Below, piece by piece: positions 9,044-32,563 of a DNA stretch of 64,000 bases. Under the pieces are notes generated by a model. It saw only the letters and a program-made list of their open reading frames with translations. It did not search any database and was not told the origin of the DNA. Position numbers and translations under genes: made by a program. Location of the stretch: positions 496,001 through 560,000 of the forward strand of contig OZ218960.1 in the NCBI GenBank assembly GCA_965112735.1. The letters run 5' to 3'. The stretch's first letter is position 1; the number at the start of each line of letters is the position of its first letter. The DNA is from Phaeosaccion multiseriatum (Eukaryota > Ochrophyta, other classes).

Positions 9044-12000
9044 ATGGCGGATTCGGCACCAATGGCGCAGTCTGCGGAGAAGCTACATGCGCCACACCTT
9101 ACGCAGGTGGACACCAAGAGCGCGGGTGCGTGGCTGGATAGCCGCAAGTGGTATGAGCAACAGCATAAGGCTCTCGCGAGAAATTTGACACCAGAGCAGG
9201 CCCGGCGCAACCCGGAGGCTACTGTGCAATCGTGCCTAAAGCGCTCGGTAAGAATGCACATCATTAAGGAGATGTTCAGCGATGATGAGAGGACAGCCTT
9301 AACGGCCGACGATGCAGCAACGAGTGCAGCAGTGGAAGCCTCTTTCCTGGCAGCGATTAAACAGCTTGCGGGAAGGACAGCGGAGGCCTCACAGCGCAAC
9401 CCCGTGGAGCTGCAAGATGCTATAAGGAAGAGCCTAGTCATGTCCATGCTGGACAAGGAAGGTAACCACATCGACGTAGAGGAAAGGGTACAGAATCAGC
9501 TCCTTCCCCTGTATGATCTACTCGACAAAAGGGGGTTGGAAGCGGAGTTCATTAACCTCGACACCTACGCGTTCTTACCAACGCATGCCGTTCTGTTGAC
9601 GGAAAGCATTCTGGCCGGCCTAAGGCCCAATGAATTCAAACAGCACGTACAGAGCGCGGCAAGGATGAAGGGCTGGGACCAGCTGAAGAAGAACCCAGAT
9701 GCCTTTAAAAGACTCGTGAAGGAGGAGGCAAAGCTTTTCAGGTCTGCAGACCAGCTGATGGCTAAGCAGGCCAAACAGAAGAAAGACGGCAAGCAAAAGG
9801 AAACCAAGAAGGGTGACCAAAAGAACAATGGCAAGAAGAGCGACGGGAAAGATGGAGGCGGCAAGCAGGGCGGTGGCAAAGGCGACGGCAGTAAGGGAGA
9901 TGGCAAAGCTGAGGGAAATCGTGACGGAAAGAAAGACAAAGACAAGAAACTCACGCATGACCCCAACAAGCCAGGCCCATGTGACCACTGCGGGAGGCCC
10001 AACCACGACAAGGAGCACTGCTGGAAGCTACACCCGGAGCAGAAGCCTGCCAGCCTGTCCCAAGGACACCGGAGAGTTACTTTCGAGGAGGAGCTCACCG
10101 AGGACGCAGCAGCAGACGCAGCGGCGGAGGAAGCAGTCAAGAAGGGAGTGGCAGCAAACCAAGACGCAGGTATGCACCAGCTGTTCCTTAGAGATGATGG
10201 GATGGCGGAGCTCTCTCTCTCGGAGGAGGGACCGGTGGTTAAGATCCCCATCTTGATTGACAGTGGGTCAAGCACCACCAGCCTTAACCTCCCAGCTTTT
10301 CGCCAACTGCGTCACCATTATGGTACCAAGGCCATGGCGCTTGAGCCCATGCCTAGTGCGGTCCAAATGGACACAGCAAATGGCGCAGCAGAGATGACGG
10401 AGATGACTCCTCCACTTACACTGCGTTTCAGCACACCACAGGGGCCTGTCGAGTTGACGGGGCTCCGCCTGGGTTACGAGAGCAGCGATCAGCCTGCTCC
10501 TCTCGTGATCATAGGACGGCAGACAATCAAGGAGCATTTGCCGGACTTGGACCTGAGCAGCCTCAGCAGCAGTGCGGCCAGCGTCCATAACAATCTACAG
10601 CAGCGACGAGCAGCGGTGGTGGAGCAGGTGCCCCTGTCTGAGGACCTGCCCTACATGTTCATGGAGGTGCAAGTGCTGACGGAGGACGAGATCTTGTTTG
10701 ATTCAATTCCCCTCTCTTTCTCTTCCTTCGATCAGGAGGACCACAAGGAGAGAGAGCTGGACAAGCGCTACTCTGATTTGGCCCATGTTTTCGAGAACGC
10801 CAAGGCCAACGGCCTCCCCAGTGACCAGCAACGTAAGTACCACGACTGGTTGTGGTCTCATAAGGATCAGTTTCGTTCTGAACTGATAGACGACCCTCCG
10901 GCTGAGGTGGAGCCGATGAAGCCTCGCTGGAAGCAGAATTTTGTGTGCCCCAAAATCCCCTTTCGTCGCATGAAGCCTAACATGAGGGAGTGGCTTGGAG
11001 CTTTCCTGTGCTTGCTGGCAACTTTTGGCCTTGTGTACAAGAACGCTCAGGCTTGCGCAGCATCACCAGCGCTCGTCACCCCTAAGGCTTCGGGAAGCTT
11101 TCGTGCTACTGTGGACTACCGAGTGGTCAACGAAGGACTCCACCCACAGCACTGGCCCATGGAGACCATCATTCCCCAGCTGCAGCAGATACTGTCCAAG
11201 GCGAGGCGCCTTGCAGTAGCAGACATGAACAAGGGCTATTGGCAATTCCCTGTTGACAAGGCAAGTCAGGAGATGTTCACCATCGCCACCCCGGACGGCC
11301 TTTTCACCCCGACGCGAGTCCCTCAAGGCCTGAGCATCAGCGTCGAGTACTACCAGAGCACCATGCAGACAATCCTCGGAGATCTTTTCGGTAAATGTTG
11401 TGTGGTGTGGCTCGATGATGTGCTGATTTGGGGCGAGGACGATGATGACTTGCTGAACAATTTGACTTTGGTTTTCGATCGATTCGAGAAGGCCAAGCTT
11501 TTTTGCAGCGCACCCAAGTTTGTACTGTATGCTTTGGAACAGACTTACTGCGGTGTGACTTGTGGAGAAAATGGCGTGGGGCAGGACCCTGCACGCCTTC
11601 AGGGGCTGGTGGATTTGGCTGCCCCCACAGACGGAGGGCAATTGATGCAGTTCCTTGCCTCTCTCAACTGGTACCGCAGCCACCTCCCAGACCTCGCTCG
11701 TGTCTCTCTCCCTCTCCAGCAGCTTCTCAATCAGACTCTGGACGGACTGGAGGTGCGCAGCTAAGCACGGGCTGCGAAGCGGCCCATCACAGCAGAGGCG
11801 TGGACGCCCGAGTGTGCAGCGGCGTTTGCAGCGACGAAGGAGCTCTTGTGCTCTGCGGTCACGCTCACGACTCTGAAGGAGGGCTACGCCGTGTGCCTGT
11901 ACACAGATGCATCGCATTTTGGGTGGGGCACCATGATCACGACTTTCCCCAAGGAGCTGTACTCCCCCGGCAAGTCTTTGGGGGACATCCCTCATGAGCC

Positions 12001-13936
12001 ACTGGCCTTTGGCAGTGGCCTTTTCAGCGGCAGTCAGCTCAACTGGCCTACATTGGACAAGGAAGGGTATCCAGTGGTACAAGCATTTCTGCGGTATGAT
12101 TACCTCCTCTGGGGCCCTGACGTTATTGTCAATACGGACCACGCCAACGTGTGCTACATTTTTTATCCGAAGCAGCATGTTACGGCCCTCAGCAAGGCTA
12201 CTGCACAGCGCCTTCAAGGCTGGGCAGTCATCCTCGGCCAATTTCGGTTTCTTTTGCAGCACCTCCCGGGCGAGAAGAATGTGTGGGGAGACATGATCTC
12301 CCGCTTTCTCGCATTGCCTCCAGTGGCAATGCGGCAGCGACACACTCTCTCCCTCCCTCCCCCCCCTCCCCCTGCGTGTCCCACTCTCGTGTCCCTTGAT
12401 GCTCTCAGGTTAAGCCAACAGGAGCATGCCCCACTCTCTCAAAAGGGGGAAGGGGTAGATGGGACTGACAAGATTGTGGAGCCCGTTTCAGATATTGCTC
12501 TCGTGTGGCATGCAGATATGGAGCTCTACAAGACAGCAGCGGGAGAGGTGTGGGTTCCGGCAGCGGACAAGCAGCTTCAGCTACGGTTGTGTACAGAGGC
12601 GCACGCAGGAGGAGCATGCCATAGGCTCAAGACAGCAACCATGGAGCAGCTGCGTTTGATACATTGGCACGGCAAGGCAGATGACGTCAGCGCTTTCATC
12701 AAGCACTGCCTTCACTGCGTGGACTCTAGGGCAGGTGACAAGATACCCCGCCCCCTTGGTGAGACCCTCCACGGCAGCAAGCCTGGAGAGGTGCATCACA
12801 TGGACTGGCTCAGCATTGGAGAGTCGGACTCTGAGTTTGACAAGGGTATGAACAAATACCTCTTTGTGCAGATGGACGACCTCAGCGGCCTTTGCCTACT
12901 CACGGCTCACCCGAGTGTGCACGCTAATCTGGCAGCACGCGACCTTCTTCTGTTTGCCTCTCAGCATGGCATGCCGAGTATATGGGTGAGTGATCAGCCT
13001 ACTCACTTCAAGAATCAGCTCTTGCGGGAGATGGCGGACATTTATAAGGTGAATCATCACTTTTCAGTCGCTAACGTAGCGCACAGCAACGGCACGGTGG
13101 AGCAGCTAATGCGGCAGATCATTGTGGCTTTTCGAGCAGTTCTCTCTGAGCACAAGCTCCCGCCGACGGAGTGGGAGTCAGTCTTGCCCTTGGTCATGTA
13201 TGGTCTCAACTCAGCAGTGCGCAAGCGGACTGGCTTGTCTCCATTGGAGATCATCACAGGGCGGAAACCAGAGGCATTGCTTTCAGCGGAGCTTATCAAG
13301 CTTGGAGAGCAGTGGCACGTCGAGCCCATCAGCACGGAGAAGCTTCAAGCCATCTTGGCTGATACGCGGCAAGCTTTGGACCAGATGCACAAGACGGTGG
13401 CAGGCTCTCGTCAGACGCAGCGAGCTGCGGGGCGTAAGTCAGCCTCCAAGGGCAAGTTGCCCAACTTCATGGTCGGAGAGTTTGTTCTGGCAGCTCGTGT
13501 ACGCAAGAAAGGACGCATGCACAAGCTCACGGCCACCTGGCGCGGGCCCTACAGAGTGCTTGATGCCTCTCATGCCCACGTCTACCTCATTCAGCACCTC
13601 CTCAGCGGCGAGCGGCTTACGGTACATGCCGAGCGGCTCATGTTCTACCACGACGCCACTTTGGACATCACGACGGAGCTGAAGACCCACATCGAGTCGT
13701 CGGATAACCTGGCAAGGTATCAGATTGACTCCTTCGTTTCGCTTCGCAAGGAGCAAGGCGAGTATGAGGTGTTCGTTCACTGGCTTGGCTTTGAAGCCGA
13801 TGAGCGCACCTGGGAGCCTCTTCATCAGCTTATGGAAGACATGACTGTTGCTACCCTGCAGCGGTTTCTCCGACAGATGAAGCTCTCGACAGCGGTCAAG
13901 CGTGACCTGCTGCACATGCACAAGCTGCGTGTGTGA
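9044..13936 (+). CDS. Gag-Pol polyprotein with one in-frame stop
   Basis: One frame of 1631 codons, interrupted once by TAA at 11762-11764 (codon 907). The first segment (906 aa) carries a Gag region, a Lys/Gly-rich linker, zinc knuckle CDHCGRPNHDKEHC near residue 312, protease motif LIDSGSS near 405, and reverse transcriptase with VWLDD near 787. The second carries RNase H (YTDASHFGWG), an HHCC zinc domain (LRLIHWH...CLHC), integrase catalytic D-D-E (HMDWL, SDQPTHF, NGTVEQ) and a C-terminal chromodomain (VFVHWLGFEADERTWEPL). The stop lies between reverse transcriptase and RNase H. It may be a nonsense mutation or a programmed readthrough site; the sequence cannot tell. Confidence 0.9.
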
Positions 13937-14050
13937 ATGTTTTGTGTGAAGTTTTTTTCCTTTCAAAAGGTTTTTCTCAATTTGGCTACTCACTCGTTTT
14001 GTTCCTCCTTCTTTTCCCTTTAGCTCAACAGGATAGTTTCCTATCAAGCT

Positions 14051-14063
14051 TCTAAGGGGGGAC
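14051..14063 (+). other. Polypurine tract of the retrotransposon
   Basis: TCTAAGGGGGGAC lies directly upstream of the 3' LTR, the expected position of the plus-strand primer. Confidence 0.75.
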
Positions 14064-14238
14064 TGTGGAGTAGGCCACTCTTTCATGCCAAATCGGAAAC
14101 CCGAGGCAATTGTTTAATATATTCTACTCTCGTTCTATCAATAAGGTTTTGACGTCTTATCTCTCCCACCAAGGAGTGGGGAGTCCACAGACAAAGAGTG
14201 TGAGTCACAGTTAGTTAGCGCAAGTTCACCGACGCTAC
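14064..14238 (+). repeat. 3' LTR of the retrotransposon
   Basis: Same 175 bp as the 5' LTR with one substitution. It is followed by A and then ACACGG, where ACAC repeats the four bases before the 5' LTR. Confidence 0.92.
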
Positions 14239-15404
14239 AACACGGTGTGTCCACAAATTCACCTGTCGAGAGCAATGCCTCCATCATGTCCCAAGTACCC
14301 GCGGCGGCACAGGAATGCAACACTGTAGCCGTCGCGATCCCTGGGACAAACGTCAGCACCATGCTCAAGGAGGGCTTGGAGAATAGGCAGTCTACCGGGA
14401 CGCCTACTCTCACACAAGAGATGGAGAGCACGGCGCCCGTCGCTGCAGGCCAGCTCCGTATCAGCACCCCTCTTCAGAAGAACATTGAGTACTCCCATGT
14501 ACGACCCGTCTACTGCCTGCATGAGTGGTGTGACCCCTACACGATCGACTGTGTCAATGTCCGCCCCGTGGGCGAGTAGGCGCTCCACGATGGCAACGTT
14601 TCCCTGCTCAGCAGCGATCGCCAGTGCAGTCGCCTTAGTAGAGGGGTGACCATACTCCAGAAGCCTCTTCCGAGAGGACATAGATTTCCCTCGTAGACCG
14701 TCCAGTAGCCCCATCGTTTCCTCCACACTTCCATTCAAAGCCGCATCCCATGTGGGGTACACTTGGGGTACAGAGAGAGAGGAGGAGGAATTTTTACTTT
14801 TGGTCAGGATGGCACTAAACGGTCTCCCCTCCCCTTCGACTACTCGTATCCTCGCCCCCTCCTTGCTGATGGGCTTCTTAAAGGACAACCCCGTAGCCTC
14901 GGCGCTGTTTGCCATCTCCTTGTACATCGACTTATGCTGCAGGAACCACTGGATGGACTTAAGGTGAGGGTGACAAGACCAAAAAATAAGAAATTGTGAC
15001 TCGCCTCGCTGACACTTCTTCCCCCCCCCCCCCCTTTCTCTCCTGGACTTGGATACATCATGCCCATCGCATCAGACGTGGCCGATTAAGGTGAGCAACG
15101 GAGGACGGTTGATTTGTGGTCTTTCCCTGCTGCCAGTGGCCTTACTTCTGAAGGGGGGGGTGCGAGGGTTTTTGCTCTTCTCCTCTCCCTCTCCCTCTGT
15201 CTCCCTCTGCCTCCCTCTCGCCCTCTCTCTCTGTCCCTCTCCCTCCCTCTCCCTCCATATCTCTCTCCCCGTCTCTTCCTCTTGTCCCTCCCTCTCTCAT
15301 TTCTCATGACCTTCTCCCCTTCTGTCACCCTCAACTCTCCTTCATGTCTCCACTTGCCGCCCTTGCCCCCATAAACCCTGAACCCACCCGCCTCCTGTCC
15401 ACAG

Positions 15405-17680
<2,276 letters not shown>

Positions 17681-17864
17681 GCAAGCAGGACGGGTTGGCC
17701 CCATGGTAGTGGCGATGGCGGGGGAGGGGGAGGGGGGAGGGGGGAGGGCGGGTTGAAAGCCTTTTGAGAAAGTACACACTACGCACCACCACACGACATG
17801 GTACACGATACGTGACGTCACGTGAAAATAAAGTTAACTTTTAAAAAAAAGAAGTTAATGCACG

Positions 17865-18324
17865 CTACACGTTCGGAGAAAGGCATCGGGTGAAGTAGTC
17901 ATGGTAATCATAGCCCTCATCAAGCGCCTCTCTGTGGCTCATCCCCTCTCTCTCTCTCTGCCCACTGCCGAAATTGAGTTCCACACCGCGTCTCCGAGGT
18001 GCGCTCTGGAGCGTCTCGGCGTAGAGCTTCAAAGCTGACGTCAGACAGCTACCCACTTGCTCAAGAAGAGCAGGCACCCTCGAGAATGGTGTCGCCTCCA
18101 GCCAGGAGTAGCAATAATGAATAATGAAGTTTCCAGCCAGGAGTAGTTTCCCTCAGCGATTGGGAAGAGGCATGCTCTCTCTTCATCGCCTTGTCTTGAA
18201 GCATAAGCTGGAGGAGGAGGAGGAGGAGGGGGACAATGTCCATGTCCATCTCGTACTCTACGGCGCCCTCCACATCCTCGCAAGAAAGCATGGTCCGGGT
18301 GTGTGAGGCACGAGCCAGGCCCAT
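17865..18324 (-). CDS. Possible small hypothetical gene
   Basis: Two overlapping minus-strand frames look weakly coding. An 87-codon ATG frame from 18324 contains ACEDVEGAVEY-like and Leu-rich segments (IVPLLLLLLQLMLQ). The second (17865-18077) reads ALLEQVGSCLTSALKLYAE and ends SPNV. Joining them needs a frame change near 18070. A 15-nt word, CTACTCCTGGCTGGA, is directly repeated here. No homology is recognised, and this may be noncoding. Confidence 0.25.
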
Positions 18325-18816
18325 AGCTAGTTAGCTATAACTTAGCTAGCTAAACTTCACCCGAGGCTTCGGGGAGTAACTCCGATGGGGAAGGCCTCGT
18401 TGCAGCCACTCCAGCCATCACGAAGGTCGACGCAAGGAGGGGAGGAAGGAAAGAAGGGGCGGAGTGTCCGCCGCGGCTAAGAAGAAGAAGGAGCGATTTT
18501 TTTTTTGCCGTGGTTTTGTCATGTCCTGTCATTTGTTTTATAGGTATACACAGCAAACACAGTGCTGCACAGTAAAATAGAAATATATCATAGTCAAAAG
18601 CCCCATCAATGCCCCAATCACATTTGGTACGGATGCATCGAGTTTCCCAACCAACCATTCGTCAGTCAGTCAGTCCTGTCCCTCGCCCTCTCCCCTGAGC
18701 CTTGCCTGCCACCCCCCCCACAGTCAACCCCTGCCCCCCCCCCTCCCCTCGGCTCCTTGGCTGGTAGTGATGGTGTGTGATGGATTACTAAAGGGGCGGG
18801 CGATAAAAAAGGCGCC

Positions 18817-18838
18817 GCGCCCCTCTTGTCTCTCTCTC

Positions 18839-18893
<55 letters not shown>

Positions 18894-18906
18894 CTCTCTC
18901 TCTCTG
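18817..18906. repeat. (CT)n microsatellite
   Basis: Nearly uninterrupted TCTCTC run between the two minus-strand features. Any protein frame here is low-complexity Ser/Leu. Confidence 0.9.
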
Positions 18907-18991
18907 CCCAGGTAGGTGGTGTGTGATGACTAAAGGCCAGAGCCGATCCGATTCCGGTCAAATGGCACTGGGCGGGAGGGGTCCAACAGAA

Positions 18992-19096
18992 CTGTGCTGT
19001 TGTAAGTCAATGATTAAGAGTGGCATCGAGATTGCCCCCAAACAGTGTGTATTTCGCCCTCGAGAACCCCCAAATCATTGACTTACGACAGCACAG
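18992..19096. repeat. 24-bp inverted repeat with 57-nt loop
   Basis: CTGTGCTGTTGTAAGTCAAT at 18992 pairs with ATTGACTTACGACAGCACAG ending at 19096; the full arms are 24 nt with one mismatch. It lies about 250 nt beyond the Rab6 stop codon. Each arm contains GTAAGT, a donor consensus, on one strand. Confidence 0.85.
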
Positions 19097-19347
19097 ACAA
19101 CAGCGGGGGCCTCGCTGGGTTGGGCCTCCCCGGGGGGCGAGTTGAGGCTCTGTAGAGGTGGCCGTGGAGCAGTCTACTGACTGCCCATATGCCTGGCGGT
19201 AGGGGGGCCGTCTCCGGCTCCTCCACGAAGCTCCAAAGCCAGTGTGAGTTTCAGGTACAGCTCTTCCCCCCGCCATCCCTCCTTCCCCCTTTTCCCTCCC
19301 TTCCCTTCCCTTCCCTTCCCTTCCCTCTCGTCCGTCCAAGGTCGGCG

Positions 19348-22689
<3,342 letters not shown>

Positions 22690-23355
22690 GATGCCCGCGC
22701 GACGCTGAGTTGTGCCTCGCTGCTGCTGCCAATCTCGTGCCTCAGAAGGCCAAGCAGGTTAAAAAATTGAAAGTTTCGACTTTTTCTTTTGACGGCCTAT
22801 TGTAGGGAGGGGAAAGATGGGACCTTGGCCTCAGAGGAAGAAGAAGGAGAGGTGGTGTATAAAATGGCTATAATCTCTTGCTATTGTTTTGTAATGTGCT
22901 TCTCGCCGTCTTCTCTGGATGGTTATATGCTGGTGGCATATGGGCCAGATACCCACTTCCCCCCGGGGTTTCAGGGATTCATGGGTGGGCTCACAGCCGA
23001 AGTGTAAGGTGCGTGAGGAGAGGGACGGGGTTGTCAGATGGGGGAGAGAAGCAGAAGAGGTGGAAGAGAAGGACGAGAAGGTGGGGATGGATGGGAAGGA
23101 GGGAGGAGCGGTCTTCTTGGGTGGAAATTTGCTCTACCAAGACGGGAAGGAGGAGCAAGGAGAGAGAGAGAGAGAGAGAGAGAGAAAAAACAAAGGGGGT
23201 GGGGCTTGGAGCGCTTGGCAGAAGCTTGAGAAGCGGCGAACGCCATGCCGACGATACGTTCGCTGCTCTTGCTGGTGTTTTGGTGCAAATGCGAAGTCCT
23301 CCCTCCCTTAACACCCTCCTTTCGTCTTTCTCCCGACAGATCGCAGCGTCGCACC
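22690..23355. promoter_or_regulatory. Divergent promoter region, Rab6 / RPS23
   Basis: About 0.7 kb separates the two start codons. TATAAAA at 22858-22864 lies on the RPS23 strand. A TTTCTCCCGACAG acceptor at 23340 just before the RPS23 ATG suggests a 5' UTR intron. A (GA)n run lies at 23160-23185. Confidence 0.45.
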
Positions 23356-25904
<2,549 letters not shown>

Positions 25905-26021
25905 GTCATTCCCGATCGATTCTCATTTGTTTTAATCCAATAAATGAGAGCCTTCACTGCGCTGTAAGAAAAAACAAAAGCAACAAAAATCGAGGAGCGA
26001 GTGTATCTACACTCTCTCCCT

Positions 26022-26066
<45 letters not shown>

Positions 26067-26762
26067 TCTGTCTCTCCCTTCCTCCCCTGTCTTGTGGACG
26101 GGTGGGGCGTGGGGAGGCAAGCACTTAAAGCCCCCGACTCGGAGTCCGTCAGGCTGTCGCTGCCGATTGCGCTCGCGAAGGACATGCAAGAGGGCAGCAC
26201 AGGCAATCAATCGGGTGTGGGAGCTGTCGTCCCCTTATCACTCACTCACTCAATGCTATGCAGGGTGTGGCATCTCTCTGTCTCTCTCCTTACATGTACT
26301 CACTCTTTCTCTTTTCTATTCAGTGCTACATGATACCCATCCCGAAGGGTACGCAGATGAGAGGAGAGGGTGTGCAGAGGCGTGGGTGGTCACTCATCAA
26401 GGGGACTAGTGGGGGATGCTCACCACCACACACACCACAACCGCAATGCATAGGGGATGAATGTACGTATGTACGTGAGTATGTGTACTGTATCTAGGTG
26501 TTTCTTTTTTTTGGGCGGTATAACTCCCCATTACAGTAGAAATGGGTGAGCCACGCTCCCCTGCCTCTCCCCGTACGGTATGACCGTATGATGCTGCTGC
26601 GTCCATCCGCCCCGTTCGTATCGCAAGTCAGGCAAGCTAAGCGCAAGAGGTCCATCTAACGGAACTACACAACACGTCACTCCATGCCCATATCGAGCAG
26701 GCAAGCAAAAGGAAGTAAAAGTCAAGCAAAGTTAAGTAAAAGAAGCAAATAAACCAAATACT
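25905..26762. other. Intergenic region between RPS23 and Dre2 3' ends
   Basis: Convergent 3' flanks. Holds the RPS23 polyadenylation signal and a (TC)n run at about 26023-26085. No gene-like frame was seen. Confidence 0.6.
25939..25944 (+). terminator. Polyadenylation signal of RPS23
   Basis: AATAAA about 35 nt after the stop codon, followed by an A-rich stretch near 25970. Confidence 0.6.
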
Positions 26763-27650
26763 CTACACGTCCATCTGATCGTCCATGTCGAGTAGCACGA
26801 CTTTCTCGCGGCCCTTGTCGAAGGCGGGCTTGCCCAGGAAGGGGCACGTGGCACAGCGGAACGCATCTCCCTTGTGGCAAGAACCGCAGGCAGAGGTTGG
26901 CACGTCCACGTCACTTACGTCAAGGCCGGCCTCCTTGGCCATGTCTATCTTAGCTTCGATCTCCGCCCTCCCGCAGGAGCAGTCCTTGCACGCCCTCTTC
27001 TTCGTTGCACAGCCTGCGTCACTAACTGCTGCTGATCCTGCTGGGAGGCCCGAGGGGGGAAGCACGCCGTCCTCTGCGAGCAGGTCCTCATCCGCCACCA
27101 AGTCGTCCTCCGCCATGTTGTCCGCCATGAGCTTCCATGCCGACTTATTGCTGCTGCTGCTGTTGCCATTGGGTAATACTGCAGCAGCGGTGCCGTTGCC
27201 CTTGAGACTCAGCTGAGCCGCGTCTCCCATCTGCCAGCTCGGTTTGCGGGCTTGGACGCAACTGGCGCTGCTCCCCTCTCTGCGCTCCCCATCGGCAAAT
27301 CCCGCGAAGAGCAGCGCAGTGAGCAGCGCGGCCACCTCCTCCTTTTGCGCCTCTGCCTCTGCCTCGGCGGGCAGAACGAGCGCCAACGTGCCGCCCGGCC
27401 GCAGCGCCGAGAGCAAATCCTTCAGCAGCCCTCCTCCTACCGTCAGCTGTGCGGCGTCCCACATCTCGACAACTACCACATCATAGCCCCCCTTCCTCTC
27501 GCTGGCGCTGGCGCTGGCGCCACTTGCGGCTGCCACCACTTGTCCCTTGCCCGCCTCCAGCCACGTCTCCACCGCCCCGCCCGCCTTGTTGCTTCTGCCC
27601 ACCACGAGGCAGGACTCCCTCTCCGACAAGGGGCCTATCCCGAAGCTCAT
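26763..27650 (-). CDS. DRE2: Anamorsin / Dre2, cytosolic Fe-S assembly factor
   Basis: Single exon, 295 aa, ATG at 27650 ([13 protein letters not shown]). The N-terminal half is a degenerate methyltransferase-like fold ([30 protein letters not shown]). A low-complexity linker follows. The C-terminus has both Fe-S cysteine motifs of the family: [17 protein letters not shown] and [19 protein letters not shown] (CX2CX7CX2C), then LGKPAF. Dre2 takes electrons from the diflavin reductase Tah18/NDOR1 in cytosolic Fe-S protein biogenesis. It is one of two intronless genes in the window. Confidence 0.96.
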   Translation of the reverse strand: MSFGIGPLSERESCLVVGRSNKAGGAVETWLEAGKGQVVAAASGASASASERKGGYDVVVVEMWDAAQLTVGGGLLKDLLSALRPGGTLALVLPAEAEAEAQKEEVAALLTALLFAGFADGERREGSSASCVQARKPSWQMGDAAQLSLKGNGTAAAVLPNGNSSSSNKSAWKLMADNMAEDDLVADEDLLAEDGVLPPSGLPAGSAAVSDAGCATKKRACKDCSCGRAEIEAKIDMAKEAGLDVSDVDVPTSACGSCHKGDAFRCATCPFLGKPAFDKGREKVVLLDMDDQMDV

Positions 27651-27887
27651 CTCTCTACCGTGTCCTCGCTCCTTCTGCCCCCGAGAGCCACAAGGAAAGC
27701 TAGAAGGCAAGTAGCTTCAGCGTGCAAAAAGGAAAAAAGGGGAAAAGACACAGAGAGAGACAGACAGCAAAATGGATAGAGTCGAAGAGTGGAAGAGAAG
27801 AGATAGAAGACAGAGAGAGAGGAAGAGAGAGAGAGAGAGAGAGAGGCAGAAGCGGAGGGTTGATTTTTGTTCCAGAAGTAGCGAGAC

Positions 27888-32563
<4,676 letters not shown>

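Larger units (their letters stand above)
8797..14238 (+). mobile_element. Ty3/gypsy LTR retrotransposon with chromodomain
   Basis: Bounded by two 175-bp LTRs differing by one substitution seen (gagttac versus gagtcac). LTRs start TGTGGAG and end GCTAC, followed by T after the 5' copy and A after the 3' copy; if the 3' copy keeps the original end, the termini are TGT...ACA. Flanks ACAC/ACAC form a 4-bp target duplication. Domain order is Gag with zinc knuckle, aspartic protease, reverse transcriptase, RNase H, integrase, chromodomain: the chromovirus order. A purine tract precedes the 3' LTR. The near-identical LTRs indicate a recent insertion. Confidence 0.93.
8205..14975 (-). pseudogene. Ankyrin-repeat gene interrupted by a retrotransposon
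   Basis: The 5' part (14240-14975) encodes KSIQWFLQHKSMYKEMANS, then ankyrin repeats (TALAIAAEQGNVAIVERLLAHGAD; TPLMQAVDGSYMGVLNVLLKRGAD; ALHLLCESRRPGRLPILQALLEHGAD). The 3' part (8205-8796) continues with TPLTFAIRNEDVDVTKVLLLNGA, then a GTAAGT donor near 8509 and a later exon ending at a GTGAGT donor near 8236. Removing the element and one copy of the 4-bp ACAC duplication restores a continuous frame across the insertion (GEFVDTPC | PGPGGTN). Two further frame changes occur: near 14327 (RDRDGYS to VLHSCAAAG) and in a GGGGG run near 8650 (GRVIGG to LDLGDARHALLSGDD). Homopolymer errors could explain the second. The first exon and final exon are unresolved. Confidence 0.7.

Noticed and set aside
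18350-18658. 102-codon minus-strand ORF
   Set aside because: No recognisable domain, composition like surrounding DNA and no conserved context; it may be noncoding.
27651-27710. Upstream extension of Dre2 by 20 codons
   Set aside because: It starts at a TTG codon; the ATG at 27650 agrees with the family N-terminus.
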